64,000 nt of DNA from Calothrix sp. NIES-4101 (GCA_004296455.1 AP018280.1:6684794-6748793); one strand, 5' to 3'; counted from the first letter of the stretch, positions 16,907 to 26,419 are shown. The notes: generated from the sequence alone by a model not told the origin. Program-made: numbers and translations.

Positions 16907-17229
16907 TAAGTAAGTCGGCACAAATAAACATGATTATGTAACGGATTGTAAACAAGATTCAAAGCCTTGCGATTAATTCCTTTTACTACGTTCCACGCTC
17001 CGAAATGGAGAAGCAAGCTATGCAATGAAATACCTTAATTTTTTAGGCTCTTCGGCAAGTTTTATGGAGCTTGAGGTTTTTTTGCAGTAAAACCCTTACA
17101 AAACAATGATTACAAGCAACTATGATACTTTTTGAGGCTAAATTCCTATGTAATAAGGCTTTCAAGGATTTTTAGCTAAGTTTTCCATAAAAAGAACTGA
17201 AGAGCCATTTTTTAACGCCGACTTACTTA
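16907..17229. mobile_element. MITE-like element, 323 bp, with 13-bp perfect terminal inverted repeats
   Basis: TAAGTAAGTCGGC at 16907-16919 and its exact complement GCCGACTTACTTA at 17217-17229 bound a stretch with no open frame of note. If the outer TA on each side is a target duplication, the element is 16909-17227 with 11-bp ends, as expected for an IS630/Tc1-type non-autonomous element. It fills most of the spacer between the ABC exporter and the VanX-like gene and ends 3 bases before the latter's stop codon. No transposase with matching ends is in the window. Confidence 0.75.
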
Positions 17230-17232
17230 TTA

Positions 17233-17967
17233 TTAACTTGTCGGTATTTTTTCAAAAGGTATATCTGTAATCGGATAACTTTCCCATTCTGGTGCATCAA
17301 AGTGCCACCATTCTGTTGCTAAGCCTATAAAACCCTGTTTTTTCATAGCATCTTCAAGCAACTGGCGATTTTTTCGAGATGTAAGACTACCACCTTTATA
17401 ATTACGGTGTGATTTGACACTAAATTCATCAAATTGGCTCGGCATTTCTAATTTTTGACCTTTGCTATCAACCAGGGTTATATCAACAGCAGCACCACGA
17501 TTATGACGTGAACCTCGTGCGGGGTTAGCCACATATTTATCATCGGGTAAAACCTGCCACATTTTCTTTTGTACAGATATGGGTCTGTAACAATCATATA
17601 CTTTTAAACCTAATTTTTTCTGCTTTAAGTTTTCTTGTACTTGCACTAATTTTTTAGCTGTACTATATCGCAATATACATCTTGATTCAGGATATAGTTT
17701 TTGCTTTAAAAAATTATTCTTAGTTGCATATTTAATATCTAAAATGATTTTTTTATTAATTGATTCAATATCCACAAGTTGTGATGCTTGAACTTCTATT
17801 GGTTGTTGATTTTGTTGCTGCTTGTGATATTCATTTGATTCTGGTATTGCAGTTTCACTACGATAAATAGTTGGAGATGTAAATGAATTGGGAACAATGA
17901 CTATTTGTTGTGAACAAGCAATAGTAACGAAGATAAATAATATAAATATAAAAATATACTTAAACAT
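17233..17967 (-). CDS. VanX-type D-Ala-D-Ala dipeptidase (peptidase M15D) lipoprotein
   Basis: 244 residues from the chosen ATG, which lies one base after the stop of the upstream kinase gene. A lipoprotein signal (MFKYIFIFILFIFVTIAC, Cys as lipidation site) is followed by a Gln-rich linker and an M15D domain. Zinc ligands and catalytic residues are recognisable: SRHNRGAAVDITL (His, Asp) and ATEWWHFDAPEW (Glu, His). Such enzymes cleave D-Ala-D-Ala in peptidoglycan turnover. The membrane-anchored position and absence of VanHA ligase genes favour wall recycling over glycopeptide resistance. A start 16 codons earlier (18015) overlaps the kinase gene and would spoil the signal peptide. Confidence 0.9.
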   Translation of the reverse strand: MFKYIFIFILFIFVTIACSQQIVIVPNSFTSPTIYRSETAIPESNEYHKQQQNQQPIEVQASQLVDIESINKKIILDIKYATKNNFLKQKLYPESRCILRYSTAKKLVQVQENLKQKKLGLKVYDCYRPISVQKKMWQVLPDDKYVANPARGSRHNRGAAVDITLVDSKGQKLEMPSQFDEFSVKSHRNYKGGSLTSRKNRQLLEDAMKKQGFIGLATEWWHFDAPEWESYPITDIPFEKIPTS

Positions 17968-17968
17968 A

Positions 17969-19459
17969 TTATCGCCCACAAATTTGGCGAGTCCGGTTAG
18001 CTGCAACCCAACCATTGAACGGAGAATTTATCTGATACCAACCTTGTTGATTTTTAATCACTGATATTTTCGTCCCGTTAGGTAATTCGCCAACTTTTTC
18101 AGAATCTTTATTGGGTTGCGATCGCACATTTAAAGTAGTATCTTGAGGGTCAGCTACTTCAATGGTACAACCTGGTGTTGCTATTGGAGAAGGTACATTT
18201 GGAGAAGATTCTTTTTGTGATGAATTCACATCAGTATCTATGTCTTGAGGTTGTGTGTTTACAGGAGAAATAGACAAGTCTTCTGGTGATTTTATTGCTT
18301 GACTAGGTGTTGATTGGGATGCAATCTCTCCAGAAATTTTTGATGATACTTGATTACGATTTGATTGTATTCCATAAATTAAACTGGCACATCCTAATAA
18401 TAAAATTCCTCCACCGACTAATAGTTTTAGTCCCGATGATTTTTTTCGACTAGATGAATTAGCTAATGTGTTGGAGACTATTGTTTCCGCTGGTAAGTTA
18501 ACTTTATTAGAGATAGCTGGATTATATAAATTTTGGGTTGTCGATTCAGAAGGTGGTAAATTCTGCTCTATTGCTTGCAAACGCTGACATATTTCTTGGG
18601 TATTTTGAGGACGTTTTGCAGGAAATGGTTGCATCAAATAATCAATTAAATCGGCAAAACCTGCTGATATTTGCGGTGCATCGCTACGCCAAATTAAATC
18701 ACCAGTTTGAGGATTTTCGGGAAATGCCAGTGGAGATTTACCTGTTAATAAATAAACAAAAGTACGCCCCAAAGCAAAAAAATCAGATTGTGGAACTGCT
18801 TTCCCATTCACCTGTTCCATTGGTGTATATCCAGCCGAAATAATTCCTGTAACCTGTTGCCCCGCTAATTTTTGCAAAAAAGTCTGCGATACCTCCCTTG
18901 CAGTTCCAAAATCAACCAGCGCCAACTGTCCATCAGGGCGTAACATGATATTTGCTGGTTTGATATCGCGGTGAAAGTAATTTTGTTGGTGAACTTGGTG
19001 TAAAATCTCAATTAATTGTTTCAACCAACGTAGTGCCGCTCGTTCGGTAATTGGTTGTAACCTGCGTGTTTTCAACCATTCTTCTAAATTCATCCCCTCA
19101 ATTTTTTCCATCACTAAACAGTGCAAAACCGTACCATCGCTAATTGGAAACTGGAAATATCCATCAGTTTCCACACCAGGGATACCGGGATGTTTGAGGT
19201 GCTTGAGTACCTCAGCTTCTTGCTGAAATAGTTCGATCGCTTTAGGATGGTTGTTGTGTAGAACCTTAAGAATTTTGACTTTACCACCATCATTCACCTC
19301 ATAGATTGTACCAAAACCACTAGGTTTATTGCGATCGCTTAGTAGTCGCGTCACACGATAGCAACCCTCCAGCAGTAAGTCGGAACCACAAGCTGTACAA
19401 AACATGATGGTTTCAACATTTTCAGGTTTTGGACAATTGGGATTAATGCAGTAGTTCAT
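17969..19459 (-). CDS. Eukaryotic-type Ser/Thr protein kinase with zinc ribbon and SH3-like domain
   Basis: 496 residues from the ATG. The N-terminus is a Cys4 zinc ribbon (CINPNC, then FCTACG). A kinase domain spans about 35-300, with an unusual glycine loop (DRNKPSGFGTIYEV), LKVL lysine, catalytic HRDIKPANIML, DFGTAR and a PMEQ-type activation segment. A Ser/Pro-rich stretch with a transmembrane helix (LKLLVGGGILLLGCASLIYGI, around 345-365) leads to an extracytoplasmic bacterial SH3-like domain (TLNVRSQPNKDSEKVGELPNG). SH3b domains often bind cell wall. Its stop is one base from the start of the VanX-like dipeptidase, implying translational coupling. Confidence 0.92.
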   Translation of the reverse strand: MNYCINPNCPKPENVETIMFCTACGSDLLLEGCYRVTRLLSDRNKPSGFGTIYEVNDGGKVKILKVLHNNHPKAIELFQQEAEVLKHLKHPGIPGVETDGYFQFPISDGTVLHCLVMEKIEGMNLEEWLKTRRLQPITERAALRWLKQLIEILHQVHQQNYFHRDIKPANIMLRPDGQLALVDFGTAREVSQTFLQKLAGQQVTGIISAGYTPMEQVNGKAVPQSDFFALGRTFVYLLTGKSPLAFPENPQTGDLIWRSDAPQISAGFADLIDYLMQPFPAKRPQNTQEICQRLQAIEQNLPPSESTTQNLYNPAISNKVNLPAETIVSNTLANSSSRKKSSGLKLLVGGGILLLGCASLIYGIQSNRNQVSSKISGEIASQSTPSQAIKSPEDLSISPVNTQPQDIDTDVNSSQKESSPNVPSPIATPGCTIEVADPQDTTLNVRSQPNKDSEKVGELPNGTKISVIKNQQGWYQINSPFNGWVAANRTRQICGR

Positions 19460-19746
19460 GTAAGGTGATAATAGTTGCAATATGAGAGTAATCTAGCAGG
19501 AAATCAAACTGTTTTACCTCTGAACTCCGTGAATGTGTTAATTGGTATACCTTTAGTTTATTGAGTAATTGTACGATGGTATTATGCATTCTCAAAAATC
19601 AAATTATACTCTGATTGTGCAACGCCAAAATATTTCTATCTCTAGTATTTGCAATTAGTATATGCCCTCATCTAGAATCTGCATAATCATATAAGTTATA
19701 TTATATACTTTACAAATAATTGTATATACTTATAGAACAAAACCTC

Positions 19747-21297
19747 ATGGTCGATGTAGACTCCCGCAAAGCGGGATGGTTTCGAGATATTCAGGCGATT
19801 GTATATCAACGCCCTTCTTACTCTGTTGTAGTCGCAGTCACACTGACTTTAGGTTTGTTCATACCCCAAGTAGTGATGAATTGGCGTACTTACAAAAATT
19901 TCCATTATATTAGTCAGCAAGAATTACGCTTACAAAAATTGAGCGATCGCATTACTTATTTAGATGAAGTATTAACAATGTCTGCGCGCATGAATGCAGC
20001 AACGGGGAATCGAATTTGGGAAGCAAGATATAAGCAATTTGAATCTGATTTAGATGCGGCAATAAAAGAATCAATTCATCTAATTCCCGAAGTATATTCA
20101 AGTCAGGATGCTAAACAAATTGATATTGCGAATCAAAAATTAGTGGCAATGGAGACTCGTTCTTTTGAATTAGTCCAAAATAATCAATCTCGAACTGCAT
20201 TAGAACTGCTATCCGGTCCAGAATATCAAAAACAAAAGCAAATTTATGCTCAAGGTGTAGAAAAACGCAACCAGCAAATTCAAGAAATTTTAAAATTGCA
20301 GACTGAGAATTACGAGCAAGATTTAAGTTTATCATTTATCTTAATGGCACTAACCTTATCTTTATTAACCCCATTCTGGTTTTTGGTGTTGCGTATTTTG
20401 CAAACATATTTGCGCGATCGCAATTTAGCGTTAGCTAAACTGGAAACTGTAAATTGTGAACTAAATTCATCGATTCAACAGTTACAACAAGCACAAAAGC
20501 TCATTCAAGATGAAAAGATATCTAGCTTAACGCAAATGGTTGCCGGCATCGCTCACGAAATTAATAATCCTGTGAGTTTTATTCGTGGAAATTTAACCCA
20601 TATCCAACAATATAGTAGGGAACTCATGGGCATCATTGATTTATATCAACAAGAAGTAGTTCCTGCTCCTGCCATTATTCTTGAGAAATTTGATGAAATA
20701 GATTTTGATTTTGTCAGCGAAGATATCACAAAAGCTTTGCAATCAATGTATATAGGTACAGAAAGGATTAAAGAAATAGTTTTGGGTTTGCGAGCATTTT
20801 CCTGTTTAGATGAGTCACAACGGAAAAAAATAGATATTCATAGTGGATTAGAAAGTACAATTTTATTACTTCAACATCATCTCCAAAATCTCAAAATTGA
20901 GGTAATTCGCGAATATAGTCAATTACCTCTAGTTGATTGTTATCCCAGTCAACTTAATCAGGTGTTTATGATTTTAATCAAGAATGCAATTGAAGCAATC
21001 GAAACATCAACAGTTATTCAAGGTCAGATTATAATTCGTAGCAAATTGTGTCAACCTGGATGGATTCGCATCTCAATTATTGATAATGGCGGTGGGATAA
21101 ATCCCCAGATTCAAACAAAAGTCTTTGAACCTTTTTTTACGACAAAAGCTATTGGTAGTAGTAAAGGACTCGGATTATCAATTGGACATCAAATTATTAC
21201 GCGATCGCACCAAGGTAAGCTTTATTTCCAATCGATACAATCTCCATGTGGATGCGAATTTGTGATTGAAATTCCCACTCAGTTAGTACAAGCTTAA
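19747..21297 (+). CDS. Membrane sensor histidine kinase
   Basis: 516 residues from the ATG (a TTG nine codons earlier is also open). Two transmembrane helices (about 22-42 and 197-220) enclose an extracytoplasmic helical sensor domain. A coiled coil leads into the HisKA-type H box GIAHEINNPVSFIRG. The HATPase domain shows the N box (FMILIKNAIEAI), G1 (IDNGGGI), F box (FEPFFTTK) and G2 (SKGLGLSI). It autophosphorylates on His and passes phosphate to a response regulator. No response regulator gene is adjacent, so the partner and signal are unknown. No strong ribosome-binding site was seen. Confidence 0.93.
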   Translation: MVDVDSRKAGWFRDIQAIVYQRPSYSVVVAVTLTLGLFIPQVVMNWRTYKNFHYISQQELRLQKLSDRITYLDEVLTMSARMNAATGNRIWEARYKQFESDLDAAIKESIHLIPEVYSSQDAKQIDIANQKLVAMETRSFELVQNNQSRTALELLSGPEYQKQKQIYAQGVEKRNQQIQEILKLQTENYEQDLSLSFILMALTLSLLTPFWFLVLRILQTYLRDRNLALAKLETVNCELNSSIQQLQQAQKLIQDEKISSLTQMVAGIAHEINNPVSFIRGNLTHIQQYSRELMGIIDLYQQEVVPAPAIILEKFDEIDFDFVSEDITKALQSMYIGTERIKEIVLGLRAFSCLDESQRKKIDIHSGLESTILLLQHHLQNLKIEVIREYSQLPLVDCYPSQLNQVFMILIKNAIEAIETSTVIQGQIIIRSKLCQPGWIRISIIDNGGGINPQIQTKVFEPFFTTKAIGSSKGLGLSIGHQIITRSHQGKLYFQSIQSPCGCEFVIEIPTQLVQA

Positions 21298-21371
21298 ACT
21301 ATCAATACCAATGTAATTCATACAATCAAGAATCGTAAATTAGCCATAATCTTAACTAAGTAAAGTTAAAA

Positions 21372-22706
21372 TTAAAGAGAAGGCTCCACACCCAATTTAT
21401 GCATCATTTTGAGCATTTGTTGAGCTTGTCTTTCATCCCCCAAGCATTTGTAAATTTGGTATGCTTGACGATAATGGTAAATAGCATTCTCATGTTGATT
21501 TAATTTATGAAATACTGCACCCATGGCTAGTTGGACTCTGGCTTGTTCCGCAACTATTTGTAATTCTTCACTCAGAATTAAAGCTGTACGTAAACATCCT
21601 AGAGCTTTTGCATATAATTTCTCACGATAATAGATAGTACCAATGTTAAAAAATAATTGTTCCTGGCTTTGTTTCGCTCCAATTTTTTGCAAAATAGTCA
21701 ATGACTGTTGATAATAACTTAATGCTTTGCTATTTTTGCCAATATTCTGATAAGTAATCGCAATTCTCGATAATGCAGCAGCCTCTCCAAAACGGTTACC
21801 AATTTCCCTACTAATATTTAGGGATTCAATATTATATTTGATCGCCTGTTCAATTTGGTTTGTTTGACTGCATACATCGCTTAATCCTTGCAAAATGGCA
21901 CTTCTAACTCGCTTTTCGCCAATCTGATCAGAAATTTCCAATGCTTTTAACAAATAATCTTTTGCCTTGACATATTGATTTATGCCTTTATATGCTTGTC
22001 CAAGACTATGCAGACTCACCATAATTAAATCTTGATAATTATTTTCCCATGCGATCGCCAAGGCTTGCTCACACAAATCAATTGCCATTTCCCAACTACG
22101 TAATTGTAGGTAAATACTTCCCAAATTAACCAAAGATTCTGCTTTTGCTTTTACGTCTCCCAACTCACGAGCAATTGTCAAAGCCCTATTTTCATAATCT
22201 AAAGCTTTTGGAAATTCTCCTAAAAACTGATAAACATTCCCCAAGGAACCGAGAGCGCTTTTTTCCCATCTGCGTTCGTTCATCTCGCAAGCAAGGGCAT
22301 ACTGTACCTGGAAACACTCTATCGCTTTTTCATAATCCCCTAAGTTTTGGTAATTAGTGCCTTTTCCCCAAAACCCAGCTATCTGTAATAGACGATTTCC
22401 ACTATTACGAGTTGTAGCGATTAATCGCGAAAAATAATCTAAAGAATTATGAAATTTACTTAATTGACGGTAACAATTGGCAAGATTATACAGAGCCGTT
22501 TCTTGCGTAACACAATCATTCTTTTTTTCTGAAAGCTCCAAAAGCTCTTTATAGTAAATTAAAGCCTGGGAAAAATCAAACACACTCTCACAAACAGCAC
22601 CCAACTCACCTAAATACATCATTTGCTCTTCTCCATTTTGAGCTTGACGGCTATTTAATAGCTGTTCGAGTAACTTTGTGAAATTTTTTGGAGATTCGTG
22701 AGTCAT
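21372..22706 (-). CDS. Tetratricopeptide-repeat protein
   Basis: 444 residues built from about nine or ten TPR units of roughly 40 residues (for example ALYNLANCYRQLSKFHNSLDYF and SLGNVYQFLGEFPKALDYENRAL). The repeat type resembles the Rapsyn/LGN-like TPR_12 arrays common in filamentous cyanobacteria. No enzymatic domain or signal peptide is visible, so it is probably a cytosolic scaffold. It is convergent with the histidine kinase (75 bases apart). A 30-base perfect palindrome lies about 60 bases upstream of its start. Confidence 0.88.
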   Translation of the reverse strand: MTHESPKNFTKLLEQLLNSRQAQNGEEQMMYLGELGAVCESVFDFSQALIYYKELLELSEKKNDCVTQETALYNLANCYRQLSKFHNSLDYFSRLIATTRNSGNRLLQIAGFWGKGTNYQNLGDYEKAIECFQVQYALACEMNERRWEKSALGSLGNVYQFLGEFPKALDYENRALTIARELGDVKAKAESLVNLGSIYLQLRSWEMAIDLCEQALAIAWENNYQDLIMVSLHSLGQAYKGINQYVKAKDYLLKALEISDQIGEKRVRSAILQGLSDVCSQTNQIEQAIKYNIESLNISREIGNRFGEAAALSRIAITYQNIGKNSKALSYYQQSLTILQKIGAKQSQEQLFFNIGTIYYREKLYAKALGCLRTALILSEELQIVAEQARVQLAMGAVFHKLNQHENAIYHYRQAYQIYKCLGDERQAQQMLKMMHKLGVEPSL

Positions 22707-22766
22707 TAGCGAGATTTTAATGATGTATCAAAGAGACAAAAGAAATAACCGTAAAGATTTTAACAA

Positions 22767-22796
22767 TGTTTAACAATATAATTATATTGTTAAACA
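22767..22796. repeat. Perfect 30-base palindrome
   Basis: TGTTTAACAATATAA at 22767-22781 is followed without spacer by its exact complement TTATATTGTTAAACA. It lies 61 bases upstream of the TPR start and 5 bases beyond the end of the 98-residue ORF. It is AT-rich, which argues against a classical terminator and in favour of a dimeric-protein operator or a cruciform-prone site. Confidence 0.75.
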
Positions 22797-22801
22797 ACTT
22801 A

Positions 22802-23098
22802 TCAGCGTTGATATCCTGTAAGTAGTTTAGCTGATGCCAGTGTTACTTGTATTTGCTCTACAAGCTTTGTAACGGAAACAGTCAGTTGAGAAATCTGTGA
22901 AAAGGGATATTTTTGCTCAAGATTTAAAATATTGCTGAAAACCTCTTTCAGTTCTATCATCTGCGATCGCAACTGTAAAAAATCAATATTTTTGCTTAAA
23001 ATTTGCACTGACTTGACTAGCCGACTATATGAATCGTCGTCTACACTCACGTTAAATTTTCTTTTTAATCCCTTTTCTGCTGAAAGCAGAAAATACAA
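22802..23098 (-). CDS. Possible small hypothetical protein
   Basis: 98 codons from a TTG. The sequence is helical with heptad-like hydrophobic spacing (LVKSVQILSKNIDFLQLRSQMIELKEVF) and no domain I recognise. Supporting it: same strand as the TPR gene with a spacer of about 95 bases, and a reasonable amino-acid composition. Against it: a TTG start, an inverted repeat (TTTTCTGC/GCAGAAAA at 23073-23093) over the first codons, and no clear ribosome-binding site. The region could be non-coding. Confidence 0.35.
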   Translation of the reverse strand: MYFLLSAEKGLKRKFNVSVDDDSYSRLVKSVQILSKNIDFLQLRSQMIELKEVFSNILNLEQKYPFSQISQLTVSVTKLVEQIQVTLASAKLLTGYQR

Positions 23099-23355
23099 AG
23101 CCTACAAGCTTACTGAAATAACAAAAGGGCGATCCGATCGCACAATTCATGATTTAAGCGATTTATAAAGGTTCACAGCTTGGGATTGGTGCTACGAGTC
23201 TTGGTAAAATTTCAAACATCCTCTGAAACAAACAGTATTGTACCTAGTATATTCTCGATAGTTAAGCAAAATTTGCAACAAATTTTAGGTAAAATTACAG
23301 TTTATATGTAGCTTTTTAATCAGTAAATTTTAATTTAGCTTGTCAATATTTTAAT

Positions 23356-24348
23356 ATGATACCGAAAGTTAGTATTTGTATTCCAACTTACAACAGAGCG
23401 AATTTTTTGCTTTATGCAGTCAATAGTGTACTAGTTCAATCCTACACTGATTTTGAACTAATAATTTGTGATGACGGTTCCACTGATAATACTGCTCAAA
23501 TAGTAAGTCAATTCCATGACCCACGGATTAGATATATCAGACATCCTATTAATGGTGGGCGTAGTCGCAATATGCGTTCTGGTTTTGAGGCGGCTTGCGG
23601 GAGCTACTTTATCAAGTTCGATGATGACGATGCTCTGACTCCTGAATTTTTGGAAAAAACTGTAGCTGTATTAGATGCAGAACCAAGTGTAGATTTTGTT
23701 TGTACTAATCACTGGGTTATCAATCAAAACAACGAAAAAGTTGAATCAGCAACAAAAGAAAATTCTGCCAAGTGGGGAAAAGATAAACTTGAACGGGGAG
23801 TCATCCCTGACTTAATCAGACAAACATTTCAATACCAAAGCTTACAAGTTGGTTCAACATTATTTCGTCGAGCTTGTTTGCAAGAAGTTGATTATATGCG
23901 TCCTCAAGCCGATGGATGCGAAGATTTTGACTTACTTGTAAGGTTAGCCATTGCTCGTAAGCAAGGATATTTTCTACCAGAATTTCTGATGGAGTATCGC
24001 TTTCATGGTGGTCAGACAAGTTTAAAACAAAACTTGCACTTTCTAGCAGCAAAGGCTTTCTGTATCAGTAGTTATAAATTTCCCGATGAAGAATTAGAAC
24101 AACTGCGATTACAAAAATTAGCTGGTACTCAGGAAGCTTTGGGTTTCAGGTTGATTGAAAAGGGAGATATCCTGGAAGGAAGGCAACTTTTACAAGAATC
24201 AAGTCTCGTATTGGGAAGCAATCGCAAAATTCTGCTGGGTCTGATGCTATCTTATTTACCAGCAAGTTTGCGACAATTTGCTTGGCAGAGTTTTCGTCAG
24301 TTGCGTCCGAAAGACTACACTGAACAAGTGCGACAAGTTGCTATTTAA
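23356..24348 (+). CDS. Family 2 glycosyltransferase
   Basis: 330 residues. A GT-A fold starts at the N-terminus: VSICIPTYNRANFLLYAVNSV, the ICDDGSTDNT nucleotide-binding motif and the FDDDDALTPEF metal-binding DxD-type motif around residue 93. GT2 enzymes transfer sugars from nucleotide-sugar donors to polysaccharide or lipid-linked acceptors at the cytoplasmic face. There are no transmembrane segments. A GT4 enzyme follows 690 bases downstream on the same strand, suggesting a small glycan locus with an unknown product. Confidence 0.92.
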   Translation: MIPKVSICIPTYNRANFLLYAVNSVLVQSYTDFELIICDDGSTDNTAQIVSQFHDPRIRYIRHPINGGRSRNMRSGFEAACGSYFIKFDDDDALTPEFLEKTVAVLDAEPSVDFVCTNHWVINQNNEKVESATKENSAKWGKDKLERGVIPDLIRQTFQYQSLQVGSTLFRRACLQEVDYMRPQADGCEDFDLLVRLAIARKQGYFLPEFLMEYRFHGGQTSLKQNLHFLAAKAFCISSYKFPDEELEQLRLQKLAGTQEALGFRLIEKGDILEGRQLLQESSLVLGSNRKILLGLMLSYLPASLRQFAWQSFRQLRPKDYTEQVRQVAI

Positions 24349-25038
24349 GAAATAATTTAATTTCCAGAATTGCATCAATGCGAGATGAGTCAAGAGAATT
24401 ATCTATACTTTCAATAATGAATATATCCCACTATTCTGAAAATGCTTATTTGCTTAAGTAAAATTATCCCGGAAACCTTAATTTTTAGTCTTCATGTATA
24501 AAAATATTTGGACTTTCCAGCAAAAATATTATTAGTGGGATAGGTTCATGAAAGCTTAAATGTTTCCGTACTGGTTGTCGTTCTAAAATCCAAGCTATAA
24601 TTCTTGGACGGAAGTGATTTACTGCAAAATTTTTTCTCTTGATCTTACCCCTCTTTCTCCTTTACTGAACAGTATTATTTGTAGAATCATGGCAGATAAT
24701 CAATGCAAAATCTTGATAAGTCTGCTGTCATAAACTTTCAATTGCTATTAATGCAAGGTTTAATTCACATAATAAATGTAGAGATAAAAAGACTAACTTC
24801 AGTAATATTGAGAGAGTTAATATTATCTATAAGATAATATTAATTCTTAGAAAAATATCATCTGATCTTAATGACTTATTTACTGTCTTCTGAAGAAATA
24901 TCATTGCCAAGGGTGTAAATACTGAAATTACTCATGGCACAACCTTTATTCTCAAAGTATCTATCAGTGGCAATATATATTCCTACAAGTCATTCTATAT
25001 ATATCACCAGTTAATATTATTCCCACATATTTAGCATA
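24349..25038. other. Long AT-rich spacer between glycosyltransferases
   Basis: 690 bases with stops in all frames and no homology I recognise. It contains a perfect 11-5-11 inverted repeat at 24817-24843 and presumably the promoter for the second glycosyltransferase. Confidence 0.5.
24817..24843. promoter_or_regulatory. Perfect 11-5-11 inverted repeat in glycosyltransferase spacer
   Basis: TTAATATTATC, TATAA, GATAATATTAA. It lies about 195 bases upstream of the GT4 start. AT-rich and without a T-run, so an operator or a structured leader is more likely than a terminator. Unassigned. Confidence 0.45.
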
Positions 25039-26247
25039 ATGAACATTTTGATGCTTTCTTCTACATTCCCCTATCCACCGACACGGGGAGGAACCCAAGT
25101 CAGAACATTTAATTTACTTAAGTATTTACAACGAAACCATGCAGTTACTCTTGTCACCCAACAAGAAGCAGATGTGACGAATGATGAGATTGCCGCATTA
25201 CGAGAATTTGTAGATAATTTGGTAATTTTCCAGCGTCCCCCGGATGTAACTGGGGGTACTTTTTCCAAAATTCAGCGCTTTGTAACTTTTTTACGACAAG
25301 GTACACCACCAAGTGTCTTAAATCGCTATTCTCCGGAAATGCAAAACTGGATTAGTGAATCTACTTCCCAGGGAAAATTTGATGTGATTACCTGCGAGCA
25401 TAGTGTGAATGAAATATACATTCAACCTAATGATCAAAAACGAGTCAGAACCGTAGTTAATATTCACAGTTCTGTTTATGGAACCTGTCGTCAACAATTA
25501 GAAACTAGTATCTCTGAAAATACCTGGCGAGATAAAATTAATCTACCTTTATTACGACGTTATGAATTAAAGTATTGCTCGAAATTTTCTCAAATAGTTG
25601 TGACAACAGCAGAGGATAAAAATCAAATCCAAGAATTTAATCCCCAGGGTGAAATTACGGTCATTCCTAATGGTGTAGATTTAGTAACTTTCCCCTATCG
25701 TACATCAGATACAGGAGGAAATCGTCTCGTTTTTATTGGTGCAATGGATAATTTAGCAAATATTGATGCAGTCTGCTTTTTTGTCAGAGAAGTATTACCA
25801 GAAATTCAGAAAAATTATCCTAATACAACTTTTGATATTGTCGGTTCTCGTCCCGTTTCAGAAGTCCTTGCATTACAAAATCAACCAGGAGTCACTGTGA
25901 CAGGACGTGTTCCTTCCATGGTGGATTATCTCCATAAATCTACTATCTGTATCGTATCAATGCGAACTGGCTACGGTATAAAAAATAAGACATTAGAAGC
26001 TATGGCAGCAGGTGTACCTGTTGTGGGTAGCGATCGCGGTTTGGAAGGTTTGGCTGTAGACTCTACTAATGTACCTCTGCGAGCTTTACGTGCGAATACG
26101 AAGGATGAGTATATAGCAGCGATTAGCTGCCTATTTGATAATCCCCATCTGCGAGCAGAATTATCTCATCATGCTAGGCAACTTGTAGAAATGGAATTTA
26201 CTTGGGAAAGTGCAGGTATGCGTTATGAACAAGTTTGTTTGGGATAA
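25039..26247 (+). CDS. Family 4 glycosyltransferase
   Basis: 402 residues with a GT-B fold. The N-terminal Rossmann domain opens with MNILMLSSTFPYPPTRGGTQVRTF-type sequence, in which the Gly-rich loop binds acceptor. The C-terminal domain has VIPNGVD, a VFIGAMDNLANIDAV linker and the donor-binding region KNKTLEAMAAGVPVVGSDRGLEGL with the EX7E-like glutamates. Members retain anomeric configuration while adding sugars to polysaccharides or lipids. The N-terminus resembles sugar transferases of exopolysaccharide loci. A terminator hairpin follows at 26298. Confidence 0.92.
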   Translation: MNILMLSSTFPYPPTRGGTQVRTFNLLKYLQRNHAVTLVTQQEADVTNDEIAALREFVDNLVIFQRPPDVTGGTFSKIQRFVTFLRQGTPPSVLNRYSPEMQNWISESTSQGKFDVITCEHSVNEIYIQPNDQKRVRTVVNIHSSVYGTCRQQLETSISENTWRDKINLPLLRRYELKYCSKFSQIVVTTAEDKNQIQEFNPQGEITVIPNGVDLVTFPYRTSDTGGNRLVFIGAMDNLANIDAVCFFVREVLPEIQKNYPNTTFDIVGSRPVSEVLALQNQPGVTVTGRVPSMVDYLHKSTICIVSMRTGYGIKNKTLEAMAAGVPVVGSDRGLEGLAVDSTNVPLRALRANTKDEYIAAISCLFDNPHLRAELSHHARQLVEMEFTWESAGMRYEQVCLG

Positions 26248-26297
26248 GAAAATTTTCGGTTATTGATTTTCAACTCTATATTTTCACTGCAATGAAT

Positions 26298-26325
26298 TTA
26301 GAGACGTTCTCCATCACGTCTCTAA
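26298..26325 (+). terminator. Hairpin after GT4 gene
   Basis: TTAGAGACG and CGTCTCTAA form a perfect 9-bp stem around a 10-base loop, followed by an AT-rich tail. The same GAGACG/CGTCTC core occurs in the hairpin after psaK (59115-59146). Confidence 0.7.
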
Positions 26326-26419
26326 TAAATTGTTATTGTTACCTAAGTATTATCTAATTCAGGACAGGCAAGTAATAATCACAAAAGCTCAATTAATTTT
26401 GTGAAAATCCAAGTAATAA

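Noticed and set aside
13856-17967. A vancomycin-resistance-type cluster (VanZ-like plus VanX-like)
   Set aside because: The genes are on different strands, 3 kb apart, and VanH, VanA and VanRS are absent; each family is common without any resistance role.
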